A stretch of DNA of 64,000 nucleotides from Mesorhizobium_B sp035998495 (lineage in GTDB: Bacteria; Pseudomonadota; Alphaproteobacteria; Rhizobiales; Rhizobiaceae), in assembly GCA_035998495.1 (NCBI GenBank), contig DASYHP010000021.1:62001-126000 (forward strand), in the 5' to 3' direction. Both the position numbers and the translations under genes were made by a program. Every line of letters begins with the position of its first letter. The first letter of the stretch is position 1. A model generated the notes under the pieces. It saw only the letters and a list, made by a program, of their open reading frames with translations. It was not told the origin of the DNA and did not search any database. This document shows positions 52,204-61,312 of this stretch, in pieces.

Positions 52204-52533
52204 GCGCGCTTCGGCCGAGGGGCGATAATGGAAGTCCGGGTGGCCTGCGCGCGATCAGCGGAGCAGGCCGTCCAGGTCGAAGTCGTCCAAGCCCTTCAGT
52301 GCCGCTACCTCGTCTCGGCTGCCGGCGCCGGGCTTGGATTTGGAGGCGGTGCCAGCGAGAGTTCCGGCGTTCTTCCGCGTGGCCTTCTGTGCGTAGCACG
52401 CACTAGTTGCGCGTCAGAACCCAGGTTGTATCCGCCGCACATTGGAGAGTGTTAGATTTGGGTTCCCTTCCCTCTCTAAGGAGGGACTTGAACGAGGCAT
52501 AACAGCTCTAGCTTGCGACAGCACGTTGTGTTC
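52204..52533. other. Right cargo/backbone junction with an unidentified gene tail
   Basis: About 330 bases. On the minus strand a frame ends at 52254-52256 with the peptide EVAALKGLDDFDLDGLLR, preceded by a basic Lys/Ser-rich segment (about 52254-52391). It looks like the acidic C-terminus of a lost protein, family unknown. The rest (52400-52533) is AT-richer, includes a C/T- then AAGG-rich stretch (about 52462-52485) and holds no gene. No repeat shared with the left junction is visible. Confidence 0.4.
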
Positions 52534-52986
52534 CTAGAATGACTTATCCGGCCTTGCTATCGCACCCTCTGATGTTTGCGTGGGAACATCATCTACTACT
52601 TCCTTCGCAAGATTGCGACCCTGCTGGATCCGTCGGCCGAGTGTCTCGACGAAGCTGTCGTAGCGCTCACGCCCTTTGGCCTGGGCGGCGGCTTGAGCGC
52701 TGTCGGCAAGCGGCGGCGTGGCGGTGAGCCATGCACGGATGAACAGCCCAAGCGCTTCGAGCGCGATAGTCTGGTCGCGTTCGAGACGTTCGATCTGCCG
52801 GGTCAGCCGGTCGAGGCGCCGGGTCAGCGCTGCCTCTGCTCGGTCGGCATCATCAGGTGAAAGGAACGACGCGACGGCTGCCTCCACAATGGCTGACTTG
52901 GAAAGGTTCTTGCGTGCGGCGAGGTCGTCAAGGGCTCGACTGGTCCCTGGATCGAAGTAGAGGTTAAGGCGATCCTTTCTGGCCAT
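52534..52986 (-). CDS. CopG-like ribbon-helix-helix protein of the transfer operon
   Basis: A 150-residue protein: N-terminal ribbon-helix-helix (MARKDRLNLYFDPGTSRALD, then LSKSAIVEAAVASFL), a coiled coil at about 48-80 and an Ala-rich tail. ATG at 52986 overlaps the traG stop by one base (a TTG one codon upstream is unlikely). In related elements this gene stands between traG and trbB; here the 42-kb cargo begins right after it. It may regulate transfer genes or assist the relaxosome. Confidence 0.88.
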   Translation of the reverse strand: MARKDRLNLYFDPGTSRALDDLAARKNLSKSAIVEAAVASFLSPDDADRAEAALTRRLDRLTRQIERLERDQTIALEALGLFIRAWLTATPPLADSAQAAAQAKGRERYDSFVETLGRRIQQGRNLAKEVVDDVPTQTSEGAIARPDKSF

Positions 52987-54965
52987 CAAAGCGCGATCCC
53001 GTCATCCGGGTCCATGGCAGCCTGGCGCGCCGTGGCTCTAGTCCGCGCCCGAAGCGCACGGGCGCGGATTGCATCTTCGTCATCGGGTTCTGGAGTTTCG
53101 AGATCAGGGATGGGTTCGACTCGGGCAGGGAGAACCTCCTCATGAGCAGGCAACTCGGGCTCGCGCCGGATGCCGGCATTTGCCGGATCGGCCTCAGCCT
53201 CGTCAGTCCTATTTTCGGGCACAGACGAGACCGGCAGCTCAGCCCAACCCTCGTCCCCCGGCACTGCAATGGCATTGGCCTGCGTTGCAGAGCCCTGCGG
53301 CGGGCTCAGGATGCGCGTCTTGAGCTGCCGGTCCTCATAGTAGCGTGCCTTCTTGGCTCGGACCGGATGCACGCCCGACACCATGACGAGCGCGTCGGAA
53401 GGCGGCAGTTGCATCACCTCGCCCGGCGTGAGCAGCGGCCGCGCCGTCTCCTGCCGCGACACCATGAGATGCCCGAGCCAGGGACTGAGGCGGTGGCCGG
53501 CATAGTTCTTGGCGTCGCGGATCTCGGTCGCCGTACCGAGCGCATCCGACACGCGCTTGGCGGTGCGCTCGTCGTTTGTCGCAAAGCTCACCCGCACATG
53601 GCAGTTGTCGAGGATAGCGTTGTTCTGGCCATAAGCCTTCTCGATCTGGTTCAAGGACTGCGCGATCAGGAAGGCGCGGATGCCGTAGCCCGCCATGAAG
53701 GCCAGCGCAGACTCGAAGAAGTCGAGCCGGCCGAGCGCTGGGAACTCGTCGAGCATCAGCAGCAGCTGGTGCAGCCGACGCTTGCTTTCGAGCTCCTCCG
53801 TGAGCCGCCGACCGACCTGATTGAGGATGAGCCGCACGAGGGGCTTCGTTCGGCTGATGTCGGAAGGCGGCACAACCAGGTAGAGTGAGACGGGACGGCC
53901 GCTCTCGACGAGATCGCCGATGCGCCAATCGCAGCGCGAAGTAACTGCGGCGACCACCGGATCGCGATAGAGCCCAAGGAACGACATGGCGGTCGAGAGA
54001 ACGCCGGAGCGCTCGTTCTCCGACTTATTGAGCAGCTCGCGGGCGGCGCTTGCCACGACAGGGTGCGGCGTTTCGCCCAGGTGCTTCGTCGCCATCATGG
54101 CGGCGAGTGTCGTCTCGATCGGCCGACGCGGGTCGGAAAGGAAAGCTGCGACGCCGGCCAGCGTCTTGTCGGCTTCGGCGTAGAGGACGTGGAGGATTGC
54201 GCCGACGAGGAGCGCATGGCTGGTCTTCTCCCAGTGGTTCCGCTTTTCCAGCGCGCCTTCAGGGTCGACCAGGATGTCGGCGATGTTCTGGACGTCGCGC
54301 ACCTCCCAAGGTCCGCGCCGCACCTCCAAAAGCGGGTTGTAGGCATCCGAACCGGCATCGGTCGGATCGAAGCGCAGCACACGGCCGAAGCGGGCCCGCC
54401 AGCCAGCGGTGAGCGTCCAGTTCTCGCCCTTGATGTCGTGGACGATGACGCTGCCTGGCCAAGTGAGCAGCGTCGGAATGACGAGGCCCACACCCTTGCC
54501 CGAGCGCGTGGGCGCAAAACACAGCACATGCTCGGGCCCATCGTGCCGGAGATAGGAACGAGCGTAGCGGCCGAGCACCACGCCATCATCGCCGAGCAGC
54601 CCGGCCCTGCGCACCTCGCGCTCGGTTGCCCAACGCGCCGAGCCGTAGGTGGTGACCTCGCGCGCCTCGCGGGCACGCCACACCGACATGGCGATCGCCA
54701 CGGCAATCGAGGCAAACCCGCCAGACGCGGCGATCCCCGCACCCTCGTAGAAGACCTTGGGCGCATAGGCGTCGAAGAAGTACCACCACCACGTCCAAGC
54801 TGGTGGCGGGTAAAGCGGCAAACTCCAAAGCACCGTCCAGGGCTCACCGAGTTGGGACTGATAAGCCAGCCGCCACGCGATCCACTGGGTCGCGCCCCAG
54901 TTGGTCGCGACGATGATCATCAGAACGACGAGGACTTGGCCCCAAAGGATCCGTGTGGCGGGCAT
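52986..54965 (-). CDS. traG: TraG/VirD4-type coupling protein
   Basis: A 659-residue type IV coupling ATPase: two N-terminal membrane helices (about 6-24 and 80-96), Walker A CFAPTRSGKGVGLVIPTLL at 149-167, and Walker B LLLMLDEFPALGRLD. ATG at 54965 (MPATRILWGQVLVV) is used; the frame is open upstream without homology. It links the relaxosome to the secretion channel. The C-terminal 90 residues are acidic and variable. It lies 112 bases downstream of the relaxase gene. Confidence 0.95.
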   Translation of the reverse strand: MPATRILWGQVLVVLMIIVATNWGATQWIAWRLAYQSQLGEPWTVLWSLPLYPPPAWTWWWYFFDAYAPKVFYEGAGIAASGGFASIAVAIAMSVWRAREAREVTTYGSARWATEREVRRAGLLGDDGVVLGRYARSYLRHDGPEHVLCFAPTRSGKGVGLVIPTLLTWPGSVIVHDIKGENWTLTAGWRARFGRVLRFDPTDAGSDAYNPLLEVRRGPWEVRDVQNIADILVDPEGALEKRNHWEKTSHALLVGAILHVLYAEADKTLAGVAAFLSDPRRPIETTLAAMMATKHLGETPHPVVASAARELLNKSENERSGVLSTAMSFLGLYRDPVVAAVTSRCDWRIGDLVESGRPVSLYLVVPPSDISRTKPLVRLILNQVGRRLTEELESKRRLHQLLLMLDEFPALGRLDFFESALAFMAGYGIRAFLIAQSLNQIEKAYGQNNAILDNCHVRVSFATNDERTAKRVSDALGTATEIRDAKNYAGHRLSPWLGHLMVSRQETARPLLTPGEVMQLPPSDALVMVSGVHPVRAKKARYYEDRQLKTRILSPPQGSATQANAIAVPGDEGWAELPVSSVPENRTDEAEADPANAGIRREPELPAHEEVLPARVEPIPDLETPEPDDEDAIRARALRARTRATARQAAMDPDDGIAL

Positions 54966-55077
54966 AAGCGCTCCCGAGCGCATGGCAGCCAGACCACTGA
55001 GGGCAGGTCGCGGGTGTGCGCAACAGCCGACGACGTACGGTAGAATGCTAGCGCATCGTGGCGCATAGATCGGACAG

Positions 55078-56823
55078 TCAGAGCGAGAGGCCCCGCTTTC
55101 TGCCGAAGCTCCAATCGATCCCACCGCCCGGTGAGACAACGCCGCTGACGTGGCGCCCAAGCTGCTGTTCTAGCGAGGGCGACCAGGGCACGAGTTGGAA
55201 CCCGAGCCCGTCGTCCAGCATCGCGAACCGGCCCGAGGCGAGCCGCACCTGGTTGCGGTAGGTGCCGCTGACATGCTCGCCCGGTACGCGGGGGCGGTGG
55301 TCAAGACCGGTCTCGGCCGACAGCTGGGCAGCAGCGCTCGCAAGCTCTCGGCGGCGCAGCGTGTCCAAGAGATCGCGCGCAAACAGCACCCGCTGCCCCT
55401 GCCGGCGTGCGAGGCCCTCGCTTGCAAGGTGCTCCGTCCGGCTTTCCAACGCAGCCTTCACCTCGCTGCCAAAGCCTGTGGCCGCGAAGTCGGAAGCCCC
55501 CTTGCCGACCAGCTGCCGATCGAGCCAGGTTGCACCAGGCGCGGTCACCTGATCCGCGAGGGTCAGGTCGGAGCGGACGGCGAGCGCCGCCCGGGTTCTT
55601 CCGCTGCGGTCCTCGAACCGCCGGACCTCTACAACTGCGCCGGGCTCGCCGTCCCCGGTGGCATCCAGGTCGGTGAAGCGAACGTGGTGAGCGCGGCCAT
55701 CCACGCCGTCGACTACAGCGTAAGCCGACCCGGAAAGCTCGTCATGGAGCCCGCGCTCGATCAGACGGCCGAGGATTGCCGGTGCTTCATCACCGGCGTG
55801 CAGGCCTACGTCCGCGCCACGGTTGATGCCACCACGTGCAAGCGCGCGGTGCATGGTCTTGATGCTGTCGCCGCGAATCCCAAGTTCGCGCAGCGTCTCT
55901 TCCGCGCCGGCTCGCAACTCCCACTGTGCGGTGCCGAGCGGCTCGGCGAGGCCCAGCCGCTCGAGCTTCTGCGCCCGGCCGATCATCAGCCGCGTCATCT
56001 CAGGGTCGTCGGTCGCCGGCCCGCCCGGCCGCAGATCTATGCGGCCACCACCCTTGTCGGCTATGGTGCGCAGCGCGCGATCGAGGCTCGTGAACCGCTC
56101 CGTGTCCACCTCACGCTCAAGGCTGCGGCGGATCTCTTGCTCGGTGCGTGGTCCGAGCTCGAGCTCCACCAGCGCCTCGGCGCGGCCGCGCAGGCCGCGC
56201 GTGAGATAGTCGCGGCTGATCACGAGATCGGCGCTGTCATCGGCACGCCCGCGGACCAGCACATGGACATGTGGGTTGTCGGTGTTCCAGTGGTCGACGG
56301 CCACCCAGTCGAGCCGAGTGCCGACGTCCCTCTCCATCTGCCCCATCAGCTCGCGCGTGGTGGCACGAAGGTCCGCGAGTTCATGCGCGTCCTCAGGGCT
56401 GACGATGAAGCGGAAGTGGTGGCGGTCCTCGGTGCATCTGGCCGCGAAGGCGCGGTCGTCGGCGCCATCGCCGGCAGCGTCGAACATGCGGGCCGGCTCG
56501 CCCGAGCGTGTCACACCTTCCCGCTTCAGATAGGCCGCGTGGGTGGCGAGCGACCCGGAGAGGAACTTCAGCCCACGATGGCGGACGATGCGCGTCTTCA
56601 CCAGCACACGCCGCAATGGCGAGCGGAGCGCTGCAGCTGTGGCCGCAGCTCGGCCGCGCCCGAAGGTCGAGCAGCCGTACTTGCGCCGGAGCGTCGGGCC
56701 GACGTGGCCAGCTTTCTGAGCGGCCCGCATCACCTGCGCGACGAAGCTCCTCGGCTGGGCCCGTCGGCCGCCGTCGCGGACGCGCCCCGGCCTGGCGCGG
56801 ATGTCATCGCCATGGCCGGTCAC
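55078..56823 (-). CDS. VirD2-type relaxase with DUF3363 domain
   Basis: About 581 residues. N-terminal basic region, then relaxase motifs including HHFRFIVSPEDA and the metal-binding histidines in NPHVHVLVRG, followed by the DUF3363 domain that marks this alphaproteobacterial relaxase family. The start is either GTG 56823 (MTGHGDDIRARPGR) or GTG 56832. The enzyme nicks oriT, stays covalently bound by a tyrosine and pilots the strand. The gene is separated from the lytic transglycosylase gene by a 240-base gap with a long inverted repeat. Confidence 0.93.
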   Translation of the reverse strand: MTGHGDDIRARPGRVRDGGRRAQPRSFVAQVMRAAQKAGHVGPTLRRKYGCSTFGRGRAAATAAALRSPLRRVLVKTRIVRHRGLKFLSGSLATHAAYLKREGVTRSGEPARMFDAAGDGADDRAFAARCTEDRHHFRFIVSPEDAHELADLRATTRELMGQMERDVGTRLDWVAVDHWNTDNPHVHVLVRGRADDSADLVISRDYLTRGLRGRAEALVELELGPRTEQEIRRSLEREVDTERFTSLDRALRTIADKGGGRIDLRPGGPATDDPEMTRLMIGRAQKLERLGLAEPLGTAQWELRAGAEETLRELGIRGDSIKTMHRALARGGINRGADVGLHAGDEAPAILGRLIERGLHDELSGSAYAVVDGVDGRAHHVRFTDLDATGDGEPGAVVEVRRFEDRSGRTRAALAVRSDLTLADQVTAPGATWLDRQLVGKGASDFAATGFGSEVKAALESRTEHLASEGLARRQGQRVLFARDLLDTLRRRELASAAAQLSAETGLDHRPRVPGEHVSGTYRNQVRLASGRFAMLDDGLGFQLVPWSPSLEQQLGRHVSGVVSPGGGIDWSFGRKRGLSL

Positions 56824-57064
56824 GCGAAGCACTTGACGGCGATGGTGCTAAGAAACTCGCTGCAAAGCAGTGGCTTAGCCTGTGGCGCGGCACCAAAGCG
56901 CCATGGGAGGACTGCAGAAAAGCGAGCAACAACAACCGCATAGGCGCCCACAGGGCCGCCGCTTTCATCTTGCCCTCTCCGGTTGTTGTTCCGGCTGCAC
57001 TCCTGCCGTCGGCCCCACCGCAGCCCAGAACACGCCAGGACGCGATGCTCGCGAGATTGGCGCA
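56824..57064. other. Candidate oriT region with 11-base inverted repeat
   Basis: Between the relaxase and lytic transglycosylase genes. A perfect 11-base inverted repeat, AACAACAACCG (56928-56938) and CGGTTGTTGTT (56980-56990), brackets 41 bases. This is the only sizeable gap in the minus-strand operon from RepA to CopG. A relaxase-adjacent gap with a separated inverted repeat is where oriT is often found. No nick consensus could be fixed by eye. Confidence 0.45.
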
Positions 57065-57937
57065 TCAGCTGCCCCTTGGCCCCGAGCGCGGCACAAACAG
57101 GCCGCTGGAAGGTGAGTTTGCGCGCGGCACGGGGCGACCGTCGCTCGCGCTCGGGATCGCATCTGTGGATGGGTGATCGCCATTCGGCTGCGCCAGCGGT
57201 GAAGCGTCGGCCGCAGTCCCGCGACGAACGAACAGCTCGCTGATCGACGGCTTCGGTGCACCAGCGTCGACAATGGCGCTGCCCACATCAAAGCGCTCGG
57301 TTGGCGGCTCAACTGTTCGAAGACCGCCAGACCACGTGATGAAGATCGACGCGGGAGAAAGCGGCGGAGGGGCAGTCGAGGATGCCGTTGGGGCATTTGG
57401 CGTGTCACCAAACCCGAGCATCGGGCCGAGGCGGGCGATGTAGTCGACTGTCTCGGTCGGCAGCGGCCGGACGCCGGCGAGATGATCTTCCCAGCGTTTT
57501 GGCCCGGCATTGTAGGCGCCGAGCATGCCGACATTTCCATAGCGGTCGTGCATCTCGCGAAGGTATGCCGAGCCTGCCAGCACGTTGTCGCGGACCTCGA
57601 ACGGGTCAGTGCCAAAACCGTAGCGCGCGCGCAGTTCCGCAAATGTATCGGGCATCACCTGCATGCAGCCCATGGCGCCAGCGTGGCTCACCGCCTGCGC
57701 ATCGCCATCGCTTTCGACGCCCATGACAGACATGATCCAGTGCGCCGGCAGGCCAAACCGTCGTGCTGCCTCAGGCACCTGGGCAACGCAGGACGAGGGC
57801 ATGGCCGATGGTAGAGGAGGTGTGTCCTGCGCCGCCACCGGATGCGTAGCAATCGAAGCGGTAGCCGAGAAGGAGAGGAATAAGGCACGGACGCCGGTGG
57901 GGCCCAGAACGGCGCAGGGAACGTAGGAGAACTGCAT
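57065..57937 (-). CDS. Lytic transglycosylase (VirB1-like)
   Basis: A 290-residue SLT-domain enzyme. A signal peptide ends near residue 36 (HPVAAQ). The SLT core has catalytic E75 in IMSVMGVESDGDAQAV, then GAMGCMQVMPDTFAEL and MLGAYNAGPKRW. The C-terminal 110 residues are Pro/Ser-rich and disordered. It opens the murein for the secretion channel. It begins three bases after the TraF stop. Confidence 0.93.
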   Translation of the reverse strand: MQFSYVPCAVLGPTGVRALFLSFSATASIATHPVAAQDTPPLPSAMPSSCVAQVPEAARRFGLPAHWIMSVMGVESDGDAQAVSHAGAMGCMQVMPDTFAELRARYGFGTDPFEVRDNVLAGSAYLREMHDRYGNVGMLGAYNAGPKRWEDHLAGVRPLPTETVDYIARLGPMLGFGDTPNAPTASSTAPPPLSPASIFITWSGGLRTVEPPTERFDVGSAIVDAGAPKPSISELFVRRGTAADASPLAQPNGDHPSTDAIPSASDGRPVPRANSPSSGLFVPRSGPRGS

Positions 57938-57940
57938 TGG

Positions 57941-58447
57941 TCACGTCCCCTCGTCGGTCCAGACCGGCCACGCGTGGCCGGCGATGCTCGTGACAGGCAG
58001 CGGCCCGAAGTAGCGCCCGTCTAGCGAGCCCGGCGTGTCCCGGTTCAGCAGAAAGATCTCGCCTTCCCTGATCCGCCGGCAGCCGCGCCAGACGGGCAGC
58101 TCACGGCCACGATGGTCGCGCTCGCGCGCCATGCCCCAAGTCACGCCGTCGACCGTGATGTTGTGCCCCTTGCGGCAGACCGTCTGCCCGGGCAGGGCTG
58201 CAACGCGCTTCAAGAGCGGCACGCCGCGAAGCAGATAACCGCGGCCGGCAAGGAGGCTCGCAAGAGGTTCAGGCGGCATGACGAGGACCAGGTCTGCGAC
58301 GGCCAGCTTGCCCGCCGGGCTGATGGCGTAGAGGCCGACCGGCACGCTGGCTGACGCGTTCCACACGAGTTTGAGCTCTCGCGGCGAAATGGCCGTGAAG
58401 GCGAGGAGCGCCGACGCTCCGAGTGTCGCGAGCATGATCTTGTTCAT
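57941..58447 (-). CDS. traF: TraF-type S26 signal peptidase
   Basis: A 168-residue membrane peptidase with an N-terminal helix (about 5-22), the catalytic Ser in ASASVPVGLY (S34) and Lys in LLKRVAALPG (K80). The late motif LLNRDTPGSLDGRYFGPLPV is typical of TraF/S26 conjugation peptidases. It likely processes or cyclises the TrbC pilin, as TraF does in RP4. The start overlaps the DUF2840 stop by four bases. Confidence 0.92.
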   Translation of the reverse strand: MNKIMLATLGASALLAFTAISPRELKLVWNASASVPVGLYAISPAGKLAVADLVLVMPPEPLASLLAGRGYLLRGVPLLKRVAALPGQTVCRKGHNITVDGVTWGMARERDHRGRELPVWRGCRRIREGEIFLLNRDTPGSLDGRYFGPLPVTSIAGHAWPVWTDEGT

Positions 58448-58908
58448 GCAGTGACCTCGCGTCGAAGCAGCCAGGCGCGGTGGCGGTCGGGCGTGTAAGG
58501 GCGCGGCTCATCCCCTACAGTCAGTCGGTTGTGGACGTGCCGCCAATGATCCGGGCAGGCGTCCGCCGGGTCGATCCCAAGCGCCTCGACTTGGTCAATC
58601 GCGGCCAGCGCTCGCTCCACCTTCGGCCAGCCCGCAATGCGCAGCAGGACCTCGCCGCCCGGCGTCACGCCGGGCACGCTCGTGAGCGGCTCGCCCGGCG
58701 CGCAAGCGCGCAGGATGTCGATGCGCGAGACGGCGGTGCCGTAGTCGTTTGATGCCCAGCGCACGAAGGCGAAGACTTGGCCTGCATCGAACCAGAGCGC
58801 CCGGCGATGGCGGTCGAGGATCTCCTCCTCAGCGTGCCGGCCGAAGCGGATCCAGCGCTCGATCCGGTCCTTGATGTGCAGAAGCTCGACGCGGGTGCGG
58901 GCGCTCAT
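58444..58908 (-). CDS. DUF2840 domain protein
   Basis: A 154-residue protein starting TRVELLHIKDRIERWIRFGR and carrying FVRWASNDYGTAVSRIDILR, the typical DUF2840 sequence. It is found only in this type of alphaproteobacterial element, between parA and traF. The function is unknown; it may be a cytosolic helper in transfer or replication. Four-base overlaps on both sides. Confidence 0.9.
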   Translation of the reverse strand: MSARTRVELLHIKDRIERWIRFGRHAEEEILDRHRRALWFDAGQVFAFVRWASNDYGTAVSRIDILRACAPGEPLTSVPGVTPGGEVLLRIAGWPKVERALAAIDQVEALGIDPADACPDHWRHVHNRLTVGDEPRPYTPDRHRAWLLRREVTA

Positions 58909-59150
58909 GATGCGCTCCCCAGATCATCGGGGAACTCGCGCTCGAGCAACGCGCGCAGCATGTCGGCAACCGTTTGGCTGCGCCGAAAGGCAGTGACCTT
59001 GATCCGGCCGCGCAGCGCGGGCGTGACATCGATCGTGAGACGCGCGGTGAACGCTTGCACCGGCATGGCACGCTTGTCGGGTGCATTCACCCACGCATCG
59101 GGTGAGGTTGGGCGCGCGGCAAAGCCGTCGCGAGGCGGGCGCGCGCTCAT
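58905..59150 (-). CDS. Small ribbon-helix-helix-like partition companion
   Basis: An 81-residue basic protein; residues about 33-75 (FTARLTIDVTPALRGRIKVT, then QTVADMLRALLEREFP) look like a ribbon-helix-helix DNA-binding fold. It follows parA with a four-base overlap. By position it may be a ParB/ParG-like centromere-binding partner; that is inference. Confidence 0.8.
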   Translation of the reverse strand: MSARPPRDGFAARPTSPDAWVNAPDKRAMPVQAFTARLTIDVTPALRGRIKVTAFRRSQTVADMLRALLEREFPDDLGSAS

Positions 59151-59785
59151 GGTAGGAGCCCGTCGATCTCGGCCGCGACGGCGGCAATCTCCTGCGCTGC
59201 CATGCCGCCGGCGAGAGCCTCGTGCGCGAGGCGACCGGAGCGCGCGGCATCAGCAAAGACGATGCGCTGCCCGACATGTGCGGCGAGCACAGCTGGGTCG
59301 TGGTCGGCCAGGGCGTCGGCCGTCTCACGCGCGATCACCGTGCGTGCCGACACACGGCTGAGGATGAGCCGGGGCGGCAGCTCTGGCCGAAACACGCGTG
59401 CCTCGCCGAGCAACTTCAGCATCTCGGCCGAGGCCCAGCCGTCGAAGGGCGATGGCGCGACTGGGATCAGCACGAGATCTGCTACTAGCAGGGCCGAGCG
59501 CACGACGCCTGCGACGCGCGGCGGCCCGTCGATAACCACGCGATCATGGCCGCGCGCCACCTCCAGCAGCTCGCGATGAAGCGCCTCACGTGCTAGGCCA
59601 ACAACGCCGAAGAGCCGCGCCAGCCCCTCACGGCTGCGCTGCTCGGCCCAGTCGAGTGCGGAGCCTTGCGGGTCCGCGTCGACGACGAGCACGCGCTTTC
59701 CCGTTCCGGCCCAGTGGCCAGCTAAGTGCAGCGCGAGCGTCGTCTTGCCGACACCACCCTTCTGGTTGAGGAGCGCCACGATCAT
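59147..59785 (-). CDS. parA: ParA-family partition ATPase
   Basis: A 212-residue ParA/MinD-type ATPase with the deviant Walker A KGGVGKTT at 9-16, VVDADPQGSALDWAEQR and VVIDGPPRVAGVVR. It lacks an N-terminal helix-turn-helix, as in small plasmid ParA (type Ib) and ICE partition proteins. Coupled by four-base overlaps to repA upstream and the small RHH-like gene downstream. It probably stabilises the excised circle. Confidence 0.92.
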   Translation of the reverse strand: MIVALLNQKGGVGKTTLALHLAGHWAGTGKRVLVVDADPQGSALDWAEQRSREGLARLFGVVGLAREALHRELLEVARGHDRVVIDGPPRVAGVVRSALLVADLVLIPVAPSPFDGWASAEMLKLLGEARVFRPELPPRLILSRVSARTVIARETADALADHDPAVLAAHVGQRIVFADAARSGRLAHEALAGGMAAQEIAAVAAEIDGLLP

Positions 59786-60876
59786 CGCCGCACCCCACTG
59801 CGGCGGATGCAGTTATGGTCAGCCTCGGGCGCGCCCGCGCTCTTCAAGTTAGATTCCGTTAAAGAGTTAGGCGGCTCCAACGCGAGCGGAAGCTGCTGGA
59901 ATCCTTGGCTGATTGCGTGGTCCGTGTTTACGGCTTGCGCCCGAAGTCCCGATGATCGTGCGCCTGAAGTCCCGATATTGCTGCGCTCGATATCCCGATA
60001 TGCGGAGGCTTGCTTGGCAAGGTCGTGCACAGGACGTGACGACACAGTCGGGCGCATCACGACAACCTCGGCGATGAGCCCTGAGGCGTCGAACTCGCGC
60101 TCGATCTCAAGTTGATAGCCGGGCAGCGGCTGGCGGGCGACGAGCCGGCGTACATCAAGCGCGAAGTCGGAGTAGCGCGCTTGGCTCGCGCTCTTGGCAT
60201 GGAGGTGCCTGAGCTCGAAGCGCCAGCCCTGGGCCTGGCGGCCGGCGTGCTTGCGCGCGACGCGATAAAGCCAGCGCTCGATGCCGCCCGTCAGGCTGAA
60301 GTACGCAGGATCGATCGTGAGCACGAGCCGGCGGTCGAGGACACCCTGATAGAACCAGTCCGGCAGCACAAACTCGAGGCCAAGACTCCGGCCTGACGCT
60401 GTGGTCAGTTCCTCCCACTCGTTGATCCAGGAGAACTGCTGACGTCGCCAGTGCTCGCCGTGCCGGATGGTGGTGCGCACGACCGTGGACTGGAGCCGCG
60501 TGAGAGCGCCTTTGAGGAGCCGGTATTCGCGGTTGCCCGTCGCGCGGCCGATCGCGGTCAGAAGCTGATAGGGGGTGAAGCGGAAGAAGCGCGAGGTGGG
60601 CAGTCCTCTGTCGAGCGCCTCCACGATTTGGCTTCCTGCCCAGATCAGGATGTCGGCATCCCAGATGGTGGCGAGCCCGTGCTCCGGAACGGCGTAGACC
60701 TGCACTTCCGTATCTCCGGCTTTGTAGAAGATGGGCGCGATGCGCTTCGCCTTGGCGAGGCTGAAGAAGGGCCGCTCCATGAGATCGCGCTGGTCGCGTG
60801 GCTTCACCTCGCCGGCGAGCACTTCGAACGGATCAAGGTTCTCGCGCTCGGATGTGCCAAGTTGGCGGCGTCGCAC
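59782..60876 (-). CDS. repA: RepA-type replication initiator
   Basis: A 364-residue RepA-like initiator with the winged-helix region around RFTPYQLLTAIGRATGNREY, RLQSTVVRTTIRHG and FVLPDWFYQGVLDRRLV. The C-terminal 60 residues are polar and variable. Its presence suggests that the element can replicate after excision. It lies 9 bases downstream of the small HTH gene. Confidence 0.92.
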   Translation of the reverse strand: MRRRQLGTSERENLDPFEVLAGEVKPRDQRDLMERPFFSLAKAKRIAPIFYKAGDTEVQVYAVPEHGLATIWDADILIWAGSQIVEALDRGLPTSRFFRFTPYQLLTAIGRATGNREYRLLKGALTRLQSTVVRTTIRHGEHWRRQQFSWINEWEELTTASGRSLGLEFVLPDWFYQGVLDRRLVLTIDPAYFSLTGGIERWLYRVARKHAGRQAQGWRFELRHLHAKSASQARYSDFALDVRRLVARQPLPGYQLEIEREFDASGLIAEVVVMRPTVSSRPVHDLAKQASAYRDIERSNIGTSGARSSGLRAQAVNTDHAISQGFQQLPLALEPPNSLTESNLKSAGAPEADHNCIRRSGVRR

Positions 60877-60885
60877 GGCCGACTC

Positions 60886-61188
60886 TTATGATCGGCGGCG
60901 GGTCTGGCCGGCATAGGCCGGCGACACGGCCGCGTGGCGCTTGGCCGGCAGCACGACCTCTCCGGTGTCGTCACTGGTCGAAGCCTTGGCACCGCGATCG
61001 ACCCAGGCCTGCAGATCTTCGACCTTGTAGACGACGCGACCGCCGAGCTTCGAATAGCGCGGACCGGTGCCATAGGTGCGGTGCTTCTCGAGCGTGCGGC
61101 CGGAAAGCCCAAGGAAGCGGGCGGCCTCGGGCGTGCGCAAGTAGCGCGGCGGGAGCGGCTGCGCGTTGGCGGGCGTGGCAACGGACAT
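60886..61188 (-). CDS. AlpA/excisionase-like helix-turn-helix protein
   Basis: A 100-residue protein with the MerR-like winged-helix pattern YLRTPEAARFLGLSGRTLEK, then GPRYSKLGGRVVYKVEDLQA. ATG at 61188 (MSVATPANAQ) is used. Such proteins are found first in the replication-transfer operon of this element family and probably regulate it or act as an excision factor. Confidence 0.88.
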   Translation of the reverse strand: MSVATPANAQPLPPRYLRTPEAARFLGLSGRTLEKHRTYGTGPRYSKLGGRVVYKVEDLQAWVDRGAKASTSDDTGEVVLPAKRHAAVSPAYAGQTRRRS

Positions 61189-61312
61189 GACGGGGTGCCT
61201 CCGTGAGGGTCGGGAGGGCTGCTGAGGGTCGGCGGCCAACACGGGTCACATTGGCGAAGTGCGCAGGCGAAGGGGGAGGACGAAGACGGCGGCCGCGAAA
61301 ACGACCCCCTCC

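Noticed and set aside
55195..56943. Long plus-strand frame of 582 codons
   Set aside because: It lies antisense to the well-supported relaxase gene and has no recognisable domains; it is a GC-rich shadow.
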